Assembly (NCBI GenBank): GCA_009775365.1
Contig: VSPM01000002.1
Coordinates: 43,428-107,427 of the forward strand
Direction: 5' to 3'
DNA from: Muribaculaceae bacterium
Lineage (GTDB): Bacteria > Bacteroidota > Bacteroidia > Bacteroidales > Muribaculaceae
Length of the DNA stretch: 64,000 bases
In this document: piece by piece, positions 9,799 to 18,731 of the stretch
Position numbering within the stretch: the first letter of the stretch is position 1
Layout: the number at the start of each line of letters is the position of its first letter
Position numbers and translations under genes: made by a program
The notes under the pieces: model-generated
Told to the model about the DNA's origin: nothing
Databases searched by the model: none
What the model saw: the letters and a program-made list of their open reading frames with translations, nothing else

Positions 9799-11079
9799 AT
9801 GAATCCCAACAAAACTATATGGATTGCCGGCGCCAATGTCTGGAATGAAGGTAAATTCTCAGAAACAAATATCGCTATCCGCAACGGCAAAATTACTGAA
9901 TCGGGAGGAACACTTCTCGAGAGCGAAAGCCCCGACACACAAATAATCCGCGCCGACGGCAAATATCTTGTGCCGGGCCTTGTGGATATGCACGTGCATT
10001 TCCGCGAACCTGGATATTCCTACAAGGAAACTATCGCCACTGGCAGCCGCGCAGCCGCTAAGGGAGGATTCACTACTGTATGCACTATGCCGAACCTCAA
10101 TCCGGCTCCCGACTCTGTAGAGAATCTTCAGAAGCAGCTCGACATTATCCGTAAGGATGCCGCTGTGAACGTGCTTCCTTACGCAACCATCACTCAAAAA
10201 AGGATGGGGCACGAACTTGTGGACTATAACGTCCTCGCCCCGTTGGTGGCGGGATTCTCCGATGACGGCACCGGAGTGCAAGACGAAGACGTGATGCGCA
10301 AGGCTATGGAAGGGATTGCCCCGACAGGGAAAATTCTTGCCGCCCACTGCGAAGTGGAGGCCCTGCTCTTCAACGGATATATCCACGACGGGGAATATGC
10401 ACGCGCCCATGGCCATCGCGGAATCTGCTCTGAATCGGAATGGAAGGAGATTGAACGCGACATCCGCCTCTCGGAAGAGACCGGATGCCGGCTCCATGTT
10501 TGCCACATTTCCACAAAAGAGAGCGTAGCCCTAATCCGTGAAGCCAAGGCAAGAGGCGTGAAAGTGACCTGCGAGACGGGGCCACATTATCTCACCTTCT
10601 GCGATGAAGACCTTCAGGAGCACGGGCGCTTCAAGATGAACCCTCCCATCCGCAGCCGCGCCGACCGCGACGCACTCCGGCAGGGAATAATCGACGGCAC
10701 CATCGACGTGATCGCCACAGACCATGCCCCACATGCAGAAAATGAGAAATCAAAGGGGCTTGAGAAGAGCGCAATGGGTGTGGTAGGACTTGAGACAGCC
10801 TTTGCCGCCGTCTACACCACAATGGTGAAATCAGGAATGATTTCAATTGAACGCCTTGTGAAGATCATGACCATAAATGCAAGGAGAATCCTCGGCCTCC
10901 CGATGTCTGCCGGAATAAACCCCGGCAACAATGCCGACCTCACTCTTCTCGACATCTCAGCCGAATGGACGGTAGACCCGAGGCAGTTCGCCTCAATGGG
11001 AACCGCCACCCCCTACGACGGCATGACACTCACCGGATGCATAGCCGCCACAATCCACAACGGAGAAATTCTTTGCTGA
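9799..11079 (+). CDS. pyrC: Dihydroorotase
   Basis: This zinc amidohydrolase cyclises N-carbamoyl-L-aspartate to dihydroorotate, the third step of UMP synthesis. The 426 residues and the motif DMHVHFREPG (H65, H67, R69) mark the longer type I dihydroorotase. AAHCE, CHIST and ATDHAPH supply the later metal-binding histidines and the catalytic aspartate, so it should be active rather than a PyrC-like pseudo-enzyme. It is the first gene of the pyr operon, behind the leader attenuator, and is followed by carA after 129 bp. Confidence 0.95.
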   Translation: MNPNKTIWIAGANVWNEGKFSETNIAIRNGKITESGGTLLESESPDTQIIRADGKYLVPGLVDMHVHFREPGYSYKETIATGSRAAAKGGFTTVCTMPNLNPAPDSVENLQKQLDIIRKDAAVNVLPYATITQKRMGHELVDYNVLAPLVAGFSDDGTGVQDEDVMRKAMEGIAPTGKILAAHCEVEALLFNGYIHDGEYARAHGHRGICSESEWKEIERDIRLSEETGCRLHVCHISTKESVALIREAKARGVKVTCETGPHYLTFCDEDLQEHGRFKMNPPIRSRADRDALRQGIIDGTIDVIATDHAPHAENEKSKGLEKSAMGVVGLETAFAAVYTTMVKSGMISIERLVKIMTINARRILGLPMSAGINPGNNADLTLLDISAEWTVDPRQFASMGTATPYDGMTLTGCIAATIHNGEILC

Positions 11080-11208
11080 ATAATAGCGCCCCGGAAAATT
11101 TCCTGTCATGCGGCGCAGGCAACGCCGACGTAAAACCGGCAATCTGACCTTAATTTCTAAGCGCAAAAACTAAACCGAGAAGACAATAAAAAAAGATAAA
11201 ACCAAAAG

Positions 11209-12297
11209 ATGAAGCCTTACACAAAAAAACTTGTGCTTGAAGATGGACGCGAATTTCCCGGAATCGGGTTCGCTTCCGACACCGAAAAAGTGGGTGAACT
11301 TGTGTTCAACACTTCGATGGTAGGCTATCAGGAGATTCTTTCCGACCCCTCCTATGCCGACCAGATAATTGTAATGACTTATCCGCTAATCGGGAATTAC
11401 GGAATCACTGATGAGGACTATGAAACAAAATTCCCCTCTATCGGAGGCATGATTGTGAAGGAAAACAACGATTCCCCCTCCAACTTCCGCTACACAAAGA
11501 CCCTCGCGGAAGTGCTTGAAGAGAACGGCATCCCGGCCATAAGCGGTGTCGACACACGAATGCTCACCCGCATTCTTCGCGACGCACAAGGGATGAGAGC
11601 CATAATAACCGGCATAGACACGCCTACGGAAGAAGCCGTAAAAAAAATCAAAGCCACGGAGCGCCCCAAGAATCTTGTCAGCAAAGTGAGCTGTAAAAAA
11701 CGCTGGTTCGCACGCACTGCAAACTATAAATATGATATCGTGGCCATCGACTGCGGAATGAAATACAATATGGTGCGCAGCCTAAATTCCCACAACTGCA
11801 ATGTGACGGTTGTGCCCTGGAACACCTCTGCTGAGCAAATAATGGCATTCAATCCCGACGGAGTGCTTATTTCAAACGGACCGGGGTCGCCTGAAGACGT
11901 GCCGGAAGTGGCAGAGACCATCCGCAAGCTCAGAGGGAAAGTCCCGATGTTCGGAATCTGCCTCGGCCATCAGCTCATAGCCCTTGCCTACGGCGCAAGA
12001 ATAGGAATCATAAATCCCGGCCACAGAGGCGGCAATCACCCTGTGAAAGAGCTGCATACCGGCCAGGTTCTGATAACCGCTCAAAACCACGGCTATGCCG
12101 TGGAGAAAGACTCCCTGAAAGGCACATCTCTGGAAATCACACACATTAATCTGCTTGACGGCACTGTAGAGGGATGCGAATGTATAGAAGACAAGGTTAT
12201 CTCGGTGCAGTTTCATCCGGAAAGCGCACCGGGGCCGCAGGATTCAATCTACCTTTTCGACAAATTCATAAGCATGATTCCTCAAGTCAGCAAATAA
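11209..12297 (+). CDS. carA: Carbamoyl-phosphate synthase small (glutaminase) subunit
   Basis: CarA hydrolyses glutamine and channels ammonia to CarB for carbamoyl-phosphate synthesis. The N-terminal half has the CPSase small-subunit fold. The C-terminal half is a class I glutamine amidotransferase with nucleophile C251 in FGICLGHQ and the H336/E338 pair in FHPES. The 362 residues are normal length. It sits between pyrC and carB, so carbamoyl phosphate is produced in the same transcription unit as its consumer PyrB. A 45-bp array of 9-nt repeats lies in the 108-bp gap before carB. Confidence 0.95.
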   Translation: MKPYTKKLVLEDGREFPGIGFASDTEKVGELVFNTSMVGYQEILSDPSYADQIIVMTYPLIGNYGITDEDYETKFPSIGGMIVKENNDSPSNFRYTKTLAEVLEENGIPAISGVDTRMLTRILRDAQGMRAIITGIDTPTEEAVKKIKATERPKNLVSKVSCKKRWFARTANYKYDIVAIDCGMKYNMVRSLNSHNCNVTVVPWNTSAEQIMAFNPDGVLISNGPGSPEDVPEVAETIRKLRGKVPMFGICLGHQLIALAYGARIGIINPGHRGGNHPVKELHTGQVLITAQNHGYAVEKDSLKGTSLEITHINLLDGTVEGCECIEDKVISVQFHPESAPGPQDSIYLFDKFISMIPQVSK

Positions 12298-12315
12298 TCC
12301 TCCCGGCTCATCATT

Positions 12316-12360
12316 AATGTCCTTAATGTCTTTAAAGTCTTTAGGGTCTTTAAAGTCTTT
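12316..12360 (+). repeat. Five 9-nt tandem repeats between carA and carB
   Basis: Five consecutive 9-nt units of the form NNNGTCYTT (AATGTCCTT, AATGTCTTT, AAAGTCTTT, AGGGTCTTT, AAAGTCTTT) fill 45 bp between the carA stop and carB start. A near-identical five-unit array occurs before pyrE in the same operon (18022-18066). Confidence 0.8.
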
Positions 12361-12405
12361 AATGATTCTAACCCCAATTCTATAACGATTACCAAAAAAA
12401 AAGCG

Positions 12406-15400
12406 ATGCCAAAGCGTAAAGATATAAAGAAAGTGATGGTGATAGGGTCAGGCCCGATTGTTGTGGGCCAGGCCGCAGAGTTCGACTATGCCGGCACCCA
12501 GGCGTGCACAGCCCTCAAAGAAGAGGGATATGAAGTTGTGCTCGTAAACTCCAACCCGGCCACAATCATGACCGACCCGGAGATTGCCCACAAAGTATAT
12601 ATGGAGCCGCTCACTCTGGAATATGTGGCAAAGATTGTGCGCTACGAGCGCCCCGACGCCATAGTGCCTGGCCTTGGCGGACAGACTGGCCTAAACCTTG
12701 CGGTGCAACTTGCCAAGAAGGGCGTGCTTGAAGAGTGTGGCGTAGAAATCCTCGGCACATCTTTCGAAAGCATTGAAAAGGCGGAAGACCGCGAACTCTT
12801 CAAAGAGCTTTGCGAAAGCATAGGGGAACCGGTGCTTCCCGGCGACGTGGCCAACAGCATAGAACATGCCGCCGAGATTGCAAAGAAAATAGGATATCCC
12901 GTTATCCTCCGCCCCGCATTCACGCTCGGAGGAACAGGCGGCGGCTTTGCCGACAATGAAACGGAACTCCGCGAGCTTATGCGCACGGCCCTTGAGCTTT
13001 CGCCGGTGCATCAAGTGCTTGTGGAGAAAAGCATAAAAGGGTTTAAGGAGATAGAGTTTGAAGTGATGCGCGATGCCAACGACACAGTGATAGCCATCTG
13101 CTCTATGGAAAACCTTGACCCTGTTGGAGTTCACACCGGCGACTCGATTGTGGTGGCCCCGGCACAGACTCTTTCCAACAAGGAATATCAACTCCTGCGC
13201 GACAGCGCGCTCAAGCTCATCCGCGCCCTTAAAATCGAGGGGGGATGCAATGTGCAGTTTGCTCTCGACCCGCTTTCGTTCGACTACTATCTTATCGAGG
13301 TCAACCCGCGTGTGTCGCGCTCTTCGGCTCTCGCCTCCAAGGCTGCAGGCTACCCTATAGCCCGCGTGAGCGCAAAAATTGCTGTGGGATTGAATCTTGA
13401 TGAAATCGACCTCGGGCACATACCGGCAAGTTTCGAGCCGGCGCTCGACTATGTAGTGACCAAAATCGCCCGCTTCCCCTTCGACAAATTCGCCGATGCC
13501 TCCAACGAGCTCGGCACTCAGATGAAGGCCACCGGGGAAGTGATGAGCATAGGGCGCACCATGGAGGAATCACTGCTCAAAGCTGTGCGCTCGCTTGAAA
13601 CGGGAGTGAGCCACATCCGGCATAAGAAATTCGACGACATGCCCACAGCCGGCATCCTCGACTACATCCGCAAGGCCACTGACGACCGCCTGTATGCGCT
13701 TGCCGAGCTTCTGAGACGCGATGTCGACGCAGGAATAATCTACAACCGCACAAAAATAGACATGTTCTTCCTTGACAAAATCAAAAGTATCGTGGATTTT
13801 GAAAAGGTGGTTAAAGAGAACCCGCTTGATGCTGGCGTGCTGCGCGACGCCAAGGCCATGGGATTCGGCGACAAATTCATAGGCAACCTTTGGGGAAAGA
13901 CCGAATCAGAAATATATCTATTGCGCAAAAAACTCGGCATACGCCCTGTGTATAAGATGATAGACTCCTGCGGCGCTGAATTTCACGCACGCACAAACTA
14001 TTTCTATTCGTCTTATGAATGGGAAAACGAATCCGAGCCCTCTTCCCGCAAGAAAATAGTGGTGCTCGGCTCAGGCCCTATCCGTATCGGGCAGGGTGTA
14101 GAATTCGACTATTCGACAGTGCACGCCATATGGTCCATACGCAAAGCCGGCTATGAGGCTATAATTATCAACAACAATCCGGAAACCGTATCGACCGACC
14201 ACACTACCGGCGACAAACTATACTTCGAACCTCTCACGGTGGAAGATGTCATGAATGTGCTCGACCACGAAAAGCCCGACGGAGTGATTGTGTCGCTCGG
14301 AGGCCAGACCGCCATCAACCTTGCTGAACCGCTTGCCGCCCTCGGAGCCCCGATTATCGGCTCAGGCATAGAGGCAATACGCAATGCCGAAGACAGGGGA
14401 TGCTTTGAGTCGATTATGGAAAAGCTGCAGATTCCCCAGCCTGAAGGCGTGGCTGTGACCAACATCGAAGACGGCGTGAAAGCGGCTGAACGCATAGGAT
14501 ACCCGGTGCTCGTGCGCCCAAGCTATGTGCTTGGCGGACGCGCGATGCAGATTGTGAGCCATGAGACCCAGCTCCGCCATTATCTCCAGACAGCAGTTGA
14601 AATCAATGTGGAACACCCGGTACTGGTTGACAAATACATCATGGGGAAAGAACTTGAAGTGGACGCCGTGTGCGATGGCGAGAATGTGTTCGTGCCGGGC
14701 ATAATGGAGCATGTGGAACACACCGGAGTGCATTCGGGCGACTCAATCAGCGTCTACCCCTCTTTCAGCGTGAGCGAGAAAGCAAAGAAAACAATCCTCG
14801 ACTACACTGTGCGCCTCGGGAAAGAGATTGGCATAAAGGGTCTTTACAACATTCAGTTTATCGTCGACGCAAACGAAGACGTGTATGTGATTGAAGTGAA
14901 CCCCCGCTCATCACGGACAGTGCCGTTCATATCGAAAGCCACCGGACATCCACTCCCTCACATTGCCACACAAGTGATGCTTGGCCACTCTCTGCGGGAA
15001 CAGGGCATCAACGAGCTTTATCCGGCTGAAAAGAAACGATGGTTTGTGAAAACGCCGGCTTTCTCTTTTGCAAAACTCAGAGGTATGGACTCTTACCTCT
15101 CCCCTGAAATGAAATCTACAGGCGAAGCTATTGGCTATGACAAATCGCTCAAACGCGCCCTCTACAAATCGCTTCAGGCATCCGGGATGACCGTGGCCAA
15201 CTACGGCACAATTTTTGTGACCATCGGCGACTCCGACAAGAGCCGGGCTCTACCGCTCATACGCCGGTTCTATATGCTCGGATTCAATGTGGAGGCCACA
15301 AGAGGCACGGCGGAATTTCTCCGCGCCAACGGAATCAGGACTCGCCTGCTCCGGAAACTTAGCGAAGGCAGCAACGAAATTATCGACTCCCTGCGACAGG

Positions 15401-15591
15401 GGCACGTGAACTACGTGATAAACACCATGGAACTGAGCGCCGACCATTCTCACCGCGACGGCTATCACATAAGGCGTGCGGCCGTCGACAATAATATCAC
15501 CGTCTTCACATCGCTTGAGACTGTAGAAGTGCTTCTCGACGTGCTTGAAGACATAACCATGAAAGTGTCTACAATAGATGAAGAAGATTGA
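12406..15591 (+). CDS. carB: Carbamoyl-phosphate synthase large subunit
   Basis: CarB uses two ATP, bicarbonate and ammonia from CarA to make carbamoyl phosphate. The 1061 residues show the expected internal duplication. Two ATP-grasp halves start with KVMVIGSGPIVVGQ and KIVVLGSGPIRIGQ, each followed by a ...NPAT/NPET segment and by EVNPR metal-site motifs. A C-terminal MGS-like domain (about 940-1061) normally binds UMP or IMP/ornithine as allosteric effectors. The start ATG 12406 is placed by the conserved PKRKDIKKVMVIG N-terminus. The last 14 nt overlap pyrK. Confidence 0.96.
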   Translation: MPKRKDIKKVMVIGSGPIVVGQAAEFDYAGTQACTALKEEGYEVVLVNSNPATIMTDPEIAHKVYMEPLTLEYVAKIVRYERPDAIVPGLGGQTGLNLAVQLAKKGVLEECGVEILGTSFESIEKAEDRELFKELCESIGEPVLPGDVANSIEHAAEIAKKIGYPVILRPAFTLGGTGGGFADNETELRELMRTALELSPVHQVLVEKSIKGFKEIEFEVMRDANDTVIAICSMENLDPVGVHTGDSIVVAPAQTLSNKEYQLLRDSALKLIRALKIEGGCNVQFALDPLSFDYYLIEVNPRVSRSSALASKAAGYPIARVSAKIAVGLNLDEIDLGHIPASFEPALDYVVTKIARFPFDKFADASNELGTQMKATGEVMSIGRTMEESLLKAVRSLETGVSHIRHKKFDDMPTAGILDYIRKATDDRLYALAELLRRDVDAGIIYNRTKIDMFFLDKIKSIVDFEKVVKENPLDAGVLRDAKAMGFGDKFIGNLWGKTESEIYLLRKKLGIRPVYKMIDSCGAEFHARTNYFYSSYEWENESEPSSRKKIVVLGSGPIRIGQGVEFDYSTVHAIWSIRKAGYEAIIINNNPETVSTDHTTGDKLYFEPLTVEDVMNVLDHEKPDGVIVSLGGQTAINLAEPLAALGAPIIGSGIEAIRNAEDRGCFESIMEKLQIPQPEGVAVTNIEDGVKAAERIGYPVLVRPSYVLGGRAMQIVSHETQLRHYLQTAVEINVEHPVLVDKYIMGKELEVDAVCDGENVFVPGIMEHVEHTGVHSGDSISVYPSFSVSEKAKKTILDYTVRLGKEIGIKGLYNIQFIVDANEDVYVIEVNPRSSRTVPFISKATGHPLPHIATQVMLGHSLREQGINELYPAEKKRWFVKTPAFSFAKLRGMDSYLSPEMKSTGEAIGYDKSLKRALYKSLQASGMTVANYGTIFVTIGDSDKSRALPLIRRFYMLGFNVEATRGTAEFLRANGIRTRLLRKLSEGSNEIIDSLRQGHVNYVINTMELSADHSHRDGYHIRRAAVDNNITVFTSLETVEVLLDVLEDITMKVSTIDEED

Positions 15592-16351
15592 TTCAGAAAT
15601 GCAGATAAAAAACTCTTATGAAATTCTACGCAACCGGCGCCTTACCCACAAGACGTGGGTGATGACGCTCGGTGGCGACACCCGAGCCATAACAGCACCC
15701 GGACAGTTTGTGAATGTGGCCATACCGGGAAAATACCTGCGACGCCCCATTTCAATATGCGATTACTCTCTCGAACGTGGAGAGATTGTGCTGCTCTATG
15801 ACGTAGTGGGGGAAGGCACACGCGCCATGAGCGAGATGGCTCCCGGTGAAAAACTCGACATCCTCAACGGCCTTGGCAACGGCTTCACAACCAATTCAGG
15901 GGCCAATCGCCCGCTCCTTCTCGGAGGCGGCATCGGATGCGCACCTCTTCTCGGGCTCGCACGCGCCCTCAAGACCAAAGGCGTGGAGCCTGTGGCAATT
16001 CTCGGATACAACACAGCGTCAGATTCTTTCGGCATGGATCAGTGGTTTAAAGAAATCGGCGTGGAGGCATACATTGCCACTGTAGACGGCTCTGCCGGCA
16101 CCAAGGGGTTTGTGACAGACGTTATTTGCGAAAAACAGATAGCCGGAGATTATTTCCACGCCTGCGGCCCTATGCAAATGCTCCGCGCTCTCTGCCTGGG
16201 GCTCGACTTGCCCGGGGAAGTGAGCATAGAGAGCAGAATGGGATGCGGATTCGGTGCCTGCATGTGCTGCAGCGTAGAGACCCGCGACGGCTCAAAAAGA
16301 ATATGCAAAGACGGACCGGTGTTCAGAAAGGAGGAACTGATATGGAAGTGA
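15578..16351 (+). CDS. pyrK: Dihydroorotate dehydrogenase B electron-transfer subunit
   Basis: PyrK carries FAD and a [2Fe-2S] cluster and passes electrons from PyrD to NAD+. The 257 residues hold a ferredoxin-reductase-like FAD domain (RPISICD), an NAD-binding domain (LLLGGGIGCAPLLGLA) and a C-terminal cluster motif with C223, C228, C231 and C243 (C-x4-C-x2-C-x11-C). The first ATG (15578) overlaps carB by 14 nt; a second in-frame ATG at 15599 would remove seven residues and avoid the overlap. Its stop overlaps the pyrD start, consistent with stoichiometric coupling. Confidence 0.93.
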   Translation: MKKIDSEMQIKNSYEILRNRRLTHKTWVMTLGGDTRAITAPGQFVNVAIPGKYLRRPISICDYSLERGEIVLLYDVVGEGTRAMSEMAPGEKLDILNGLGNGFTTNSGANRPLLLGGGIGCAPLLGLARALKTKGVEPVAILGYNTASDSFGMDQWFKEIGVEAYIATVDGSAGTKGFVTDVICEKQIAGDYFHACGPMQMLRALCLGLDLPGEVSIESRMGCGFGACMCCSVETRDGSKRICKDGPVFRKEELIWK

Positions 16352-17268
16352 GTGATATGAAACGCGACCTCTCTGTGACGCTCAGCGGCGTGACCCTGCA
16401 AAATCCTGTAGTGCCGGCTTCCGGATGCTTCGGATTCGGCTATGGCATGGCTGAGTTTTACGACATTGACATTCTGGGCTCCATTTCTTTCAAAGGAACC
16501 ACACGCGATTCCCGTTTTGGCAATCCTCTTCCGAGAGTGGCGGAATGTGCCTCAGGGCTCATCAATTCGGTAGGTCTTCAGAACCCCGGTATCGATATGG
16601 TGATAGCCGAGGAGCTTCCGAAGATGCGGGCCGTTTTCCATCAGCCGATAATAGCCAACATAAGCGGGTTTGCTATTGACGAATATGTGGAATGCTGTGA
16701 GAAAATCGACAAAGAGGAGCAAGTGGCCATCATAGAGCTCAACGTGAGCTGCCCCAACGTCCACGGAGGAGGAATGAGTTTCGGCACATGCTGCGAGTCT
16801 GTGGCCGAAGTTGTGAAAGAGGTTAAAAAAGTTATCACCAAACCCCTTTATGTGAAACTCACCCCGAATGTCACCGACATAGTGTCGATAGGCCGCTCGG
16901 CTGTTGAAGCCGGCGCCGACGGGCTTTGCCTCATCAACACCCTTTTAGGTATGCGCATAGATGTAAAGACCCGACGTCCGGTAATTGCCAACAGAATGGG
17001 AGGATTCTCAGGCCATGCAGTGTTCCCGGTGGCTGTGAGGATGGTCAATCAGGTGGCTCATGCCTGCGGAGTGCCCGTGATCGGATGCGGAGGCGTGTCT
17101 TCCGCACGAGATGTGATTGAAATGATGATGGCCGGGGCCACGGCTGTGGAAGTTGGCGCAGCCAATCTTATAAACCCTTATGCCTGCAAAGAGATTGTAG
17201 AAAACCTGCCGGTTGAGATGGAAGCACTCGGAATCTCGTCGCTCTCTGAAATAATCGGCATTGTCTGA
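16342..17268 (+). CDS. pyrD: Dihydroorotate dehydrogenase, class 1B catalytic subunit
   Basis: This FMN enzyme oxidises dihydroorotate to orotate, using PyrK to reach NAD+. The reading frame is open further upstream inside pyrK. I place the start at ATG 16342 because AAAGGAGG lies 6 nt upstream and the translated MEVSDMKRDLSV gives the normal N-terminus. The resulting 308 residues fit class 1B. C137 in LNVSCPNVHGGG is the class 1 catalytic cysteine, and GCGGVSS with VGAANL forms the FMN phosphate site. It overlaps pyrK by 10 nt, the usual PyrK-PyrD pairing. Confidence 0.94.
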   Translation: MEVSDMKRDLSVTLSGVTLQNPVVPASGCFGFGYGMAEFYDIDILGSISFKGTTRDSRFGNPLPRVAECASGLINSVGLQNPGIDMVIAEELPKMRAVFHQPIIANISGFAIDEYVECCEKIDKEEQVAIIELNVSCPNVHGGGMSFGTCCESVAEVVKEVKKVITKPLYVKLTPNVTDIVSIGRSAVEAGADGLCLINTLLGMRIDVKTRRPVIANRMGGFSGHAVFPVAVRMVNQVAHACGVPVIGCGGVSSARDVIEMMMAGATAVEVGAANLINPYACKEIVENLPVEMEALGISSLSEIIGIV

Positions 17269-17304
17269 GCGTTAACATATAAAAAAGCAAAACGATATAT
17301 AAAC

Positions 17305-18015
17305 ATGAATGCTAAAGACGTAATCATAGCCTGCGACTTCGATTCGGCTGACGCTTGTCTTGCCTTCCTCAATAAATTCAAAGACGAAGAACGCAAGCCG
17401 TTTCTAAAAATCGGCATGGAGCTCTACTATGCCGCAGGGCCTGAAATCGTGAAAGAACTGAAAAAACGCGGTTTCAAGATTTTCCTCGACCTCAAGCTTC
17501 ACGACATTCCCAACACCGTGAAAAAGGCAATGAAGGTGCTTTCAAATCTTGATGTGGACATGGTGAATGTGCATGCCGCCGGCACTGTCGAGATGATGCG
17601 CGCGGCTCTTGAGGGTCTGACACGTGAAGACGGCACACGCCCGCTGCTGATAGCAGTGACCCAGCTCACCTCAACTTCAGAAAAAGCCATGAGAGAGCAG
17701 CTGCTCATCGACGCAACCATCAACGACACTATCGCAAAGTATGCACAAAACGCCAAGGAGACAGGGCTTGACGGAGTGGTCTGCTCTCCCCTTGAGTCAA
17801 AACTTGTGAAAGATGCCTGCGGCAACGATTTCATGACCGTTACTCCGGGAATACGTTTCGCTGACTCTGCCGCCGACGACCAGGTGCGTGTGACAGACCC
17901 GGCCAAAGCGCGTGAGATTGGTTCTGACTATATCGTGGTGGGGCGCCCGATCACTGCCGCAGCAGACCCTGTGGCCGCCTACAAGCGCTGCGTAAAAGAC
18001 TTTCTCGCCCTCTAA
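17305..18015 (+). CDS. pyrF: Orotidine 5'-phosphate decarboxylase
   Basis: PyrF decarboxylates OMP to UMP, the last step of the pathway. The 236 residues show the short (type 1) family. The [11 protein letters not shown] motif holds the catalytic D62, K64 and D67; LKIGMEL is the substrate lysine region, and a late VTPGIR and VVGRPIT bind phosphate. It lies 36 bp after pyrD and is separated from pyrE by the second 9-nt repeat array. Confidence 0.94.
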   Translation: MNAKDVIIACDFDSADACLAFLNKFKDEERKPFLKIGMELYYAAGPEIVKELKKRGFKIFLDLKLHDIPNTVKKAMKVLSNLDVDMVNVHAAGTVEMMRAALEGLTREDGTRPLLIAVTQLTSTSEKAMREQLLIDATINDTIAKYAQNAKETGLDGVVCSPLESKLVKDACGNDFMTVTPGIRFADSAADDQVRVTDPAKAREIGSDYIVVGRPITAAADPVAAYKRCVKDFLAL

Positions 18016-18021
18016 TCTCCA

Positions 18022-18066
18022 AAAGTCTCTAAAGTCCTTAAAGTCCTTAATGACCTTAAAGACCTT
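18022..18066 (+). repeat. Five 9-nt tandem repeats between pyrF and pyrE
   Basis: Units AAAGTCTCT, AAAGTCCTT, AAAGTCCTT, AATGACCTT and AAAGACCTT make exactly 45 bp, starting 6 nt after the pyrF stop and ending 29 nt before the pyrE start. Unit length, copy number and consensus match the array at 12316-12360. Confidence 0.8.
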
Positions 18067-18095
18067 ACCCCTAACCTATAAAAAATTCCCCAAAA

Positions 18096-18731
18096 GTGGA
18101 TACAGCAAAAAAAATCGCGGCCGAACTTCTCGGCATCAAGGCTGTTTTTCTCAGCCCCGCCAATCCGTTCACATGGGCAAGCGGCATAAAGAGCCCTATT
18201 TATTGCGACAACCGTCTCATCCTCACTGCCCCTAAAGCACGCAAGGTGGTTGAAGAGGCTATTGCAAAAACCGTAAAAGAGAAATTTCCTGAAGCAGAAG
18301 TGCTAATGGGCACCAGCACTGCCGGCATTGCTCACGCAGCAATCGCCGCATGGATGCTCGACATGCCCATGGGATATGTGCGCGGAGGCAACAAGGATCA
18401 TGGCCGAGGCAACCGCATTGAAGGCAAACTTGAACCCGGACAGAAAGTGGTGGTTATTGAAGACCTCATCTCCACTGCCGGCAGCTGCATAGAAGTGGTG
18501 GAAGCTCTTCGCGAAGCCGGAGCCGATGTGCTCGGAGTGGTGAGCATTTTCACCTACGGAATGCAGAAAGGTCTCGACCGTCTCGCCGCAGCCAACGTAA
18601 CAAATTATTCACTCTCCAACTTCAACACTCTTTGCGGAGTGGCTGTTGAAGAAAAATACATAACCCCCGAAGAGGAAGTGCGCCTGAAGAAATTCATGGC
18701 CAATCCCTCCGACGAATCCTGGATGGCATGA
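18096..18731 (+). CDS. pyrE: Orotate phosphoribosyltransferase
   Basis: PyrE joins orotate and PRPP to make OMP. The 211 residues match the family. The start is GTG 18096, placed by the normal [12 protein letters not shown]-terminus. The PRPP-binding loop [13 protein letters not shown] (about 118-130) and the flexible-loop segment around NKDHGRGN are present. The stop overlaps the pyrB start by 4 nt (ATGA), so the two are translationally coupled. Confidence 0.94.
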   Translation: MDTAKKIAAELLGIKAVFLSPANPFTWASGIKSPIYCDNRLILTAPKARKVVEEAIAKTVKEKFPEAEVLMGTSTAGIAHAAIAAWMLDMPMGYVRGGNKDHGRGNRIEGKLEPGQKVVVIEDLISTAGSCIEVVEALREAGADVLGVVSIFTYGMQKGLDRLAAANVTNYSLSNFNTLCGVAVEEKYITPEEEVRLKKFMANPSDESWMA

